Position numbers and translations under genes: made by a program. DNA of 23,096 nt from JBOGZD01 sp050697155 (GTDB lineage Bacteria > Actinomycetota > Thermoleophilia > Solirubrobacterales > 70-9), in contig JBOGZD010000038.1 of NCBI GenBank assembly GCA_050697155.1, forward strand, positions 1 to 23,096, read 5' to 3'. Positions 21,635 through 23,096 of the stretch are shown piece after piece. The notes under the pieces are model-generated. The model was given only the letters and a program-made list of their open reading frames with translations. It did not search any database and was not told the origin of the DNA. The first letter of the stretch is position 1, and every line of letters begins with the position of its first letter.

Positions 21635-22207
21635 ATGAGTACAGCCGATCCTCTCGCCCGCCGCCGGTCGCGCCTGGCACGCCGCAACGCGCTCGTCCTC
21701 GTGCTGCTCGCCACGGTCTCATTTTCGGCTTGTGACGGCTACGACGAGGACGGTGATCAGGCCGCCGAAGCTCCCGATTCGAGCGCCCCCGCTCCGTCGT
21801 CCGATCCGAGCCCGGCGTCCGGCGACGAGAACGCGAGCGGTGCGGAGGGCACGCCCATCCGGATCGCCTTCGACGACACGGAGCTCACGGCGCGGCTCGA
21901 CGACACCGCCACCGCGCGAGATCTCGCCGCGCAGCTGCCGCTGACGCTCACCTTCCGTGACCACAACGGCGTGGAGAAGACCGCGCCGCTGCCCCGCGAG
22001 CTGTCGCTTGAGGGCGCGCCCGAAGGACACGATCCCGCCGCTAGAGACATCGGCTACTGGGCCCCTGACGGCGACTTGGTCTTCTACTACGACAGCGCCG
22101 CCCCGTACTTCGACGGAATCGTGCGCATCGGCGAGTTCGAGGGCGAGATGGACGCCATCGAGCGCCAGAGCGAGGACTTCAGCGCCACGATTGAACGTAC
22201 TGAATAG
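21635..22207 (+). CDS. Lipoprotein with cyclophilin-like fold domain
   Basis: A 190-aa protein with a strong SD (AGAGGAG, 21624-21630) before ATG 21635. A twin-Arg-rich N-terminus and hydrophobic segment end in a lipobox-like VSFSAC (Cys33), then a Ser/Pro/Asp-rich linker of about 40 residues. The C-terminal ~115 residues match the cyclophilin-like fold family (PF18050-like): IRIAFDDTELTARL, ARDLAAQLPLTLTFRDHNG, EKTAPLPREL, DIGYWAPDGDLVFYYD. This family often travels with aldo-keto reductases, SDRs and alcohol dehydrogenases, as here. Its biochemical activity is not established. It should sit on the outer face of the membrane. Confidence 0.88.
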   Translation: MSTADPLARRRSRLARRNALVLVLLATVSFSACDGYDEDGDQAAEAPDSSAPAPSSDPSPASGDENASGAEGTPIRIAFDDTELTARLDDTATARDLAAQLPLTLTFRDHNGVEKTAPLPRELSLEGAPEGHDPAARDIGYWAPDGDLVFYYDSAAPYFDGIVRIGEFEGEMDAIERQSEDFSATIERTE

Positions 22208-22418
22208 GCCGGCGCGGGTCAAGGCGTCGGCGGGAGTTCGACCGTGGAGGGACGAAACGGCCCGGGAGCATCTGTCGGCGGGCCCGCTCCTGCGTCGCGC
22301 GAGCTGCGGGAGTTGAGTCGCTTTCAGTGGAGAGCAGCACGTAACCGCAACCGCGACCCGATCTCGTAGCCGGCATGTACTGGCGCGGCCCGGAGCGTGA
22401 TCGGTAAGGCTCAACGCG
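22208..22418. other. 211-bp intergenic region
   Basis: No gene was recognised. GGAGC at about 22264-22268 can pair with GCTCC at about 22285-22289 as a loose hairpin after the lipoprotein gene. No clear promoter was found for the next gene. Confidence 0.4.
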
Positions 22419-22976
22419 ATGGCGCAGGTAGCCGCACGGGCCACGTCCGAGGAGATCCAACAGAGGGCGATCGAGCAGGAGCCCCACCACCGGCGCCTGA
22501 TCGAGTCCGCCGACGACGGCAAGCGGCTCAGCGATTTGATGCGGCCGCTGTACGCCTTCGCGACGCCTCGGGGTCACGCCGTGCTGACGACGACGGGTCG
22601 CAAGAGCGGCCAGCCGCGCAAGAAGGTCATCCGCGCCGTGCGGCGAGGCGACACGGCCTTCGTGGTGATGCTGTGCCCGCCCGCCCTGGCCAAGAAGCGA
22701 CCGAACGCGGTCGCGGCGTGGGTTCACAACATCCGCGCGGACGCGCGGGTCACGCTACGCATGGGACGTCACACGTTCGCCGGCACGGCGCGCGAGATCA
22801 CCGACGAGGGTGACCTCGAGTCCGCGCGCGCGGCGCTATGCGAATCGGTGCACGCGGTCGATTACGGCGAATGCCTGTTGCACCTGAAGGGGATTCCGAC
22901 GCCCGCAAAGATCCGCGAGATGCACCGCTACTGGTTCGAGACCGGTATCCCGGTTGCGGTCGACCTACAGATCTGA
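22419..22976 (+). CDS. Nitroreductase/deazaflavin-dependent oxidoreductase family protein
   Basis: A 185-aa protein with the split-barrel FMN/F420-binding fold of the DUF385/Ddn group: LTTTGRKSGQPRKKVI, where the Gly-Arg-Lys-Ser-Gly loop holds cofactor phosphates, then WVHNIRADARVTLRMG, which replaces the usual W-x-x-NL-x-A-x-P. An N-terminal extension of about 50 residues precedes the barrel. ATG 22419 is used with a weak GGTAAGG upstream. Relatives use F420H2 (Ddn, quinone reductases) in actinobacteria; cofactor choice cannot be read from sequence alone. It may extend the redox cassette or be independently transcribed, as the 211-bp gap is large. Confidence 0.85.
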   Translation: MAQVAARATSEEIQQRAIEQEPHHRRLIESADDGKRLSDLMRPLYAFATPRGHAVLTTTGRKSGQPRKKVIRAVRRGDTAFVVMLCPPALAKKRPNAVAAWVHNIRADARVTLRMGRHTFAGTAREITDEGDLESARAALCESVHAVDYGECLLHLKGIPTPAKIREMHRYWFETGIPVAVDLQI

Positions 22977-23096
22977 TATGGCACGCCGTCCCTCATCGCG
23001 GTCCGCATGCTCTCATCACCTCTCCAATTCGATCACCGAGCAGGCGATCCGGGCGCCGACGCCTTTCGCGACGCGCGGTCAGACTGATATTCGCGG
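22977..23096. other. Window edge, no supported gene
   Basis: A frame open to the edge begins at ATG 22978, directly after the nitroreductase stop, but its composition and sequence are unconvincing. An 11-bp match to the tRNA-Pro 3' end (ATCCGGGCGCC) lies at 23047-23057. Confidence 0.3.

Noticed and set aside
22978..23096. Partial gene at the right edge starting ATG 22978
   Set aside because: Only 39 codons, no SD, Ser/Arg/His-rich and unlike the neighbouring codon pattern; insufficient evidence.

Overview
The window is very GC-rich bacterial DNA. Short intergenic gaps, many GTG starts, GTGA/ATGA start-stop overlaps, an F420-type nitroreductase fold and a likely leaderless-promoter habit all point to an actinobacterium. 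I suspect the Thermoleophilia/Solirubrobacterales; this is inference from gene style, as no marker gene was placed on a tree.

Region by region: (1) 63-4991, glycan/envelope cassette: a UDP-galactopyranose-mutase-like flavoprotein (minus) diverges from three start-stop-coupled plus genes: a membrane-anchored GT2 glycosyltransferase, a Gfo/Idh/MocA oxidoreductase and an alkaline-phosphatase-superfamily protein lacking several usual metal ligands. It ends in strong hairpins, and a second GT2 gene (minus, 5120-5944) converges on it. (2) 6031-8945, housekeeping pair surE-ligA, coupled by ATGA. (3) 8942-15501, envelope and lipid genes: a PBP4-type D-Ala-D-Ala carboxypeptidase, a patatin-like hydrolase, and a minus-strand run of a tiny IF2N/HTH-like protein, a long-chain acyl-CoA ligase and a secreted sulfatase. 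The run is driven by a near-consensus sigma-70 promoter. (4) 15622-18412: a Nif3-like protein diverging from a 53-bp tandem repeat that forms a chain of two 18-residue mini-ORFs feeding a 94-aa unknown protein, then a DsbA-like anchored thioredoxin-fold protein, a TVP38/TMEM64 (VTT) membrane protein and tRNA-Pro(CGG). (5) 18413-23096: after the tRNA comes a gene-free stretch with a degenerate copy of the tRNA 3' end plus hairpin. It is followed by an accessory-looking redox cassette: MmyB-type XRE regulator diverging from a zinc alcohol dehydrogenase, an SDR, a cyclophilin-like-fold lipoprotein and a deazaflavin-type nitroreductase.

Main points for a second look are the tandem mini-ORF relay before the 94-aa protein, a DUF488-like N-terminal remnant/leader fused by ATGA to a glycosyltransferase, the apparently inactivated phosphodiesterase inside a glycan operon, a recurrent -10 motif placed 6-8 nt before start codons (leaderless genes), and three convergent gene pairs whose stop codons touch or overlap. 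No CRISPR array, transposase, integrase, rRNA or recognisable phage gene was seen.
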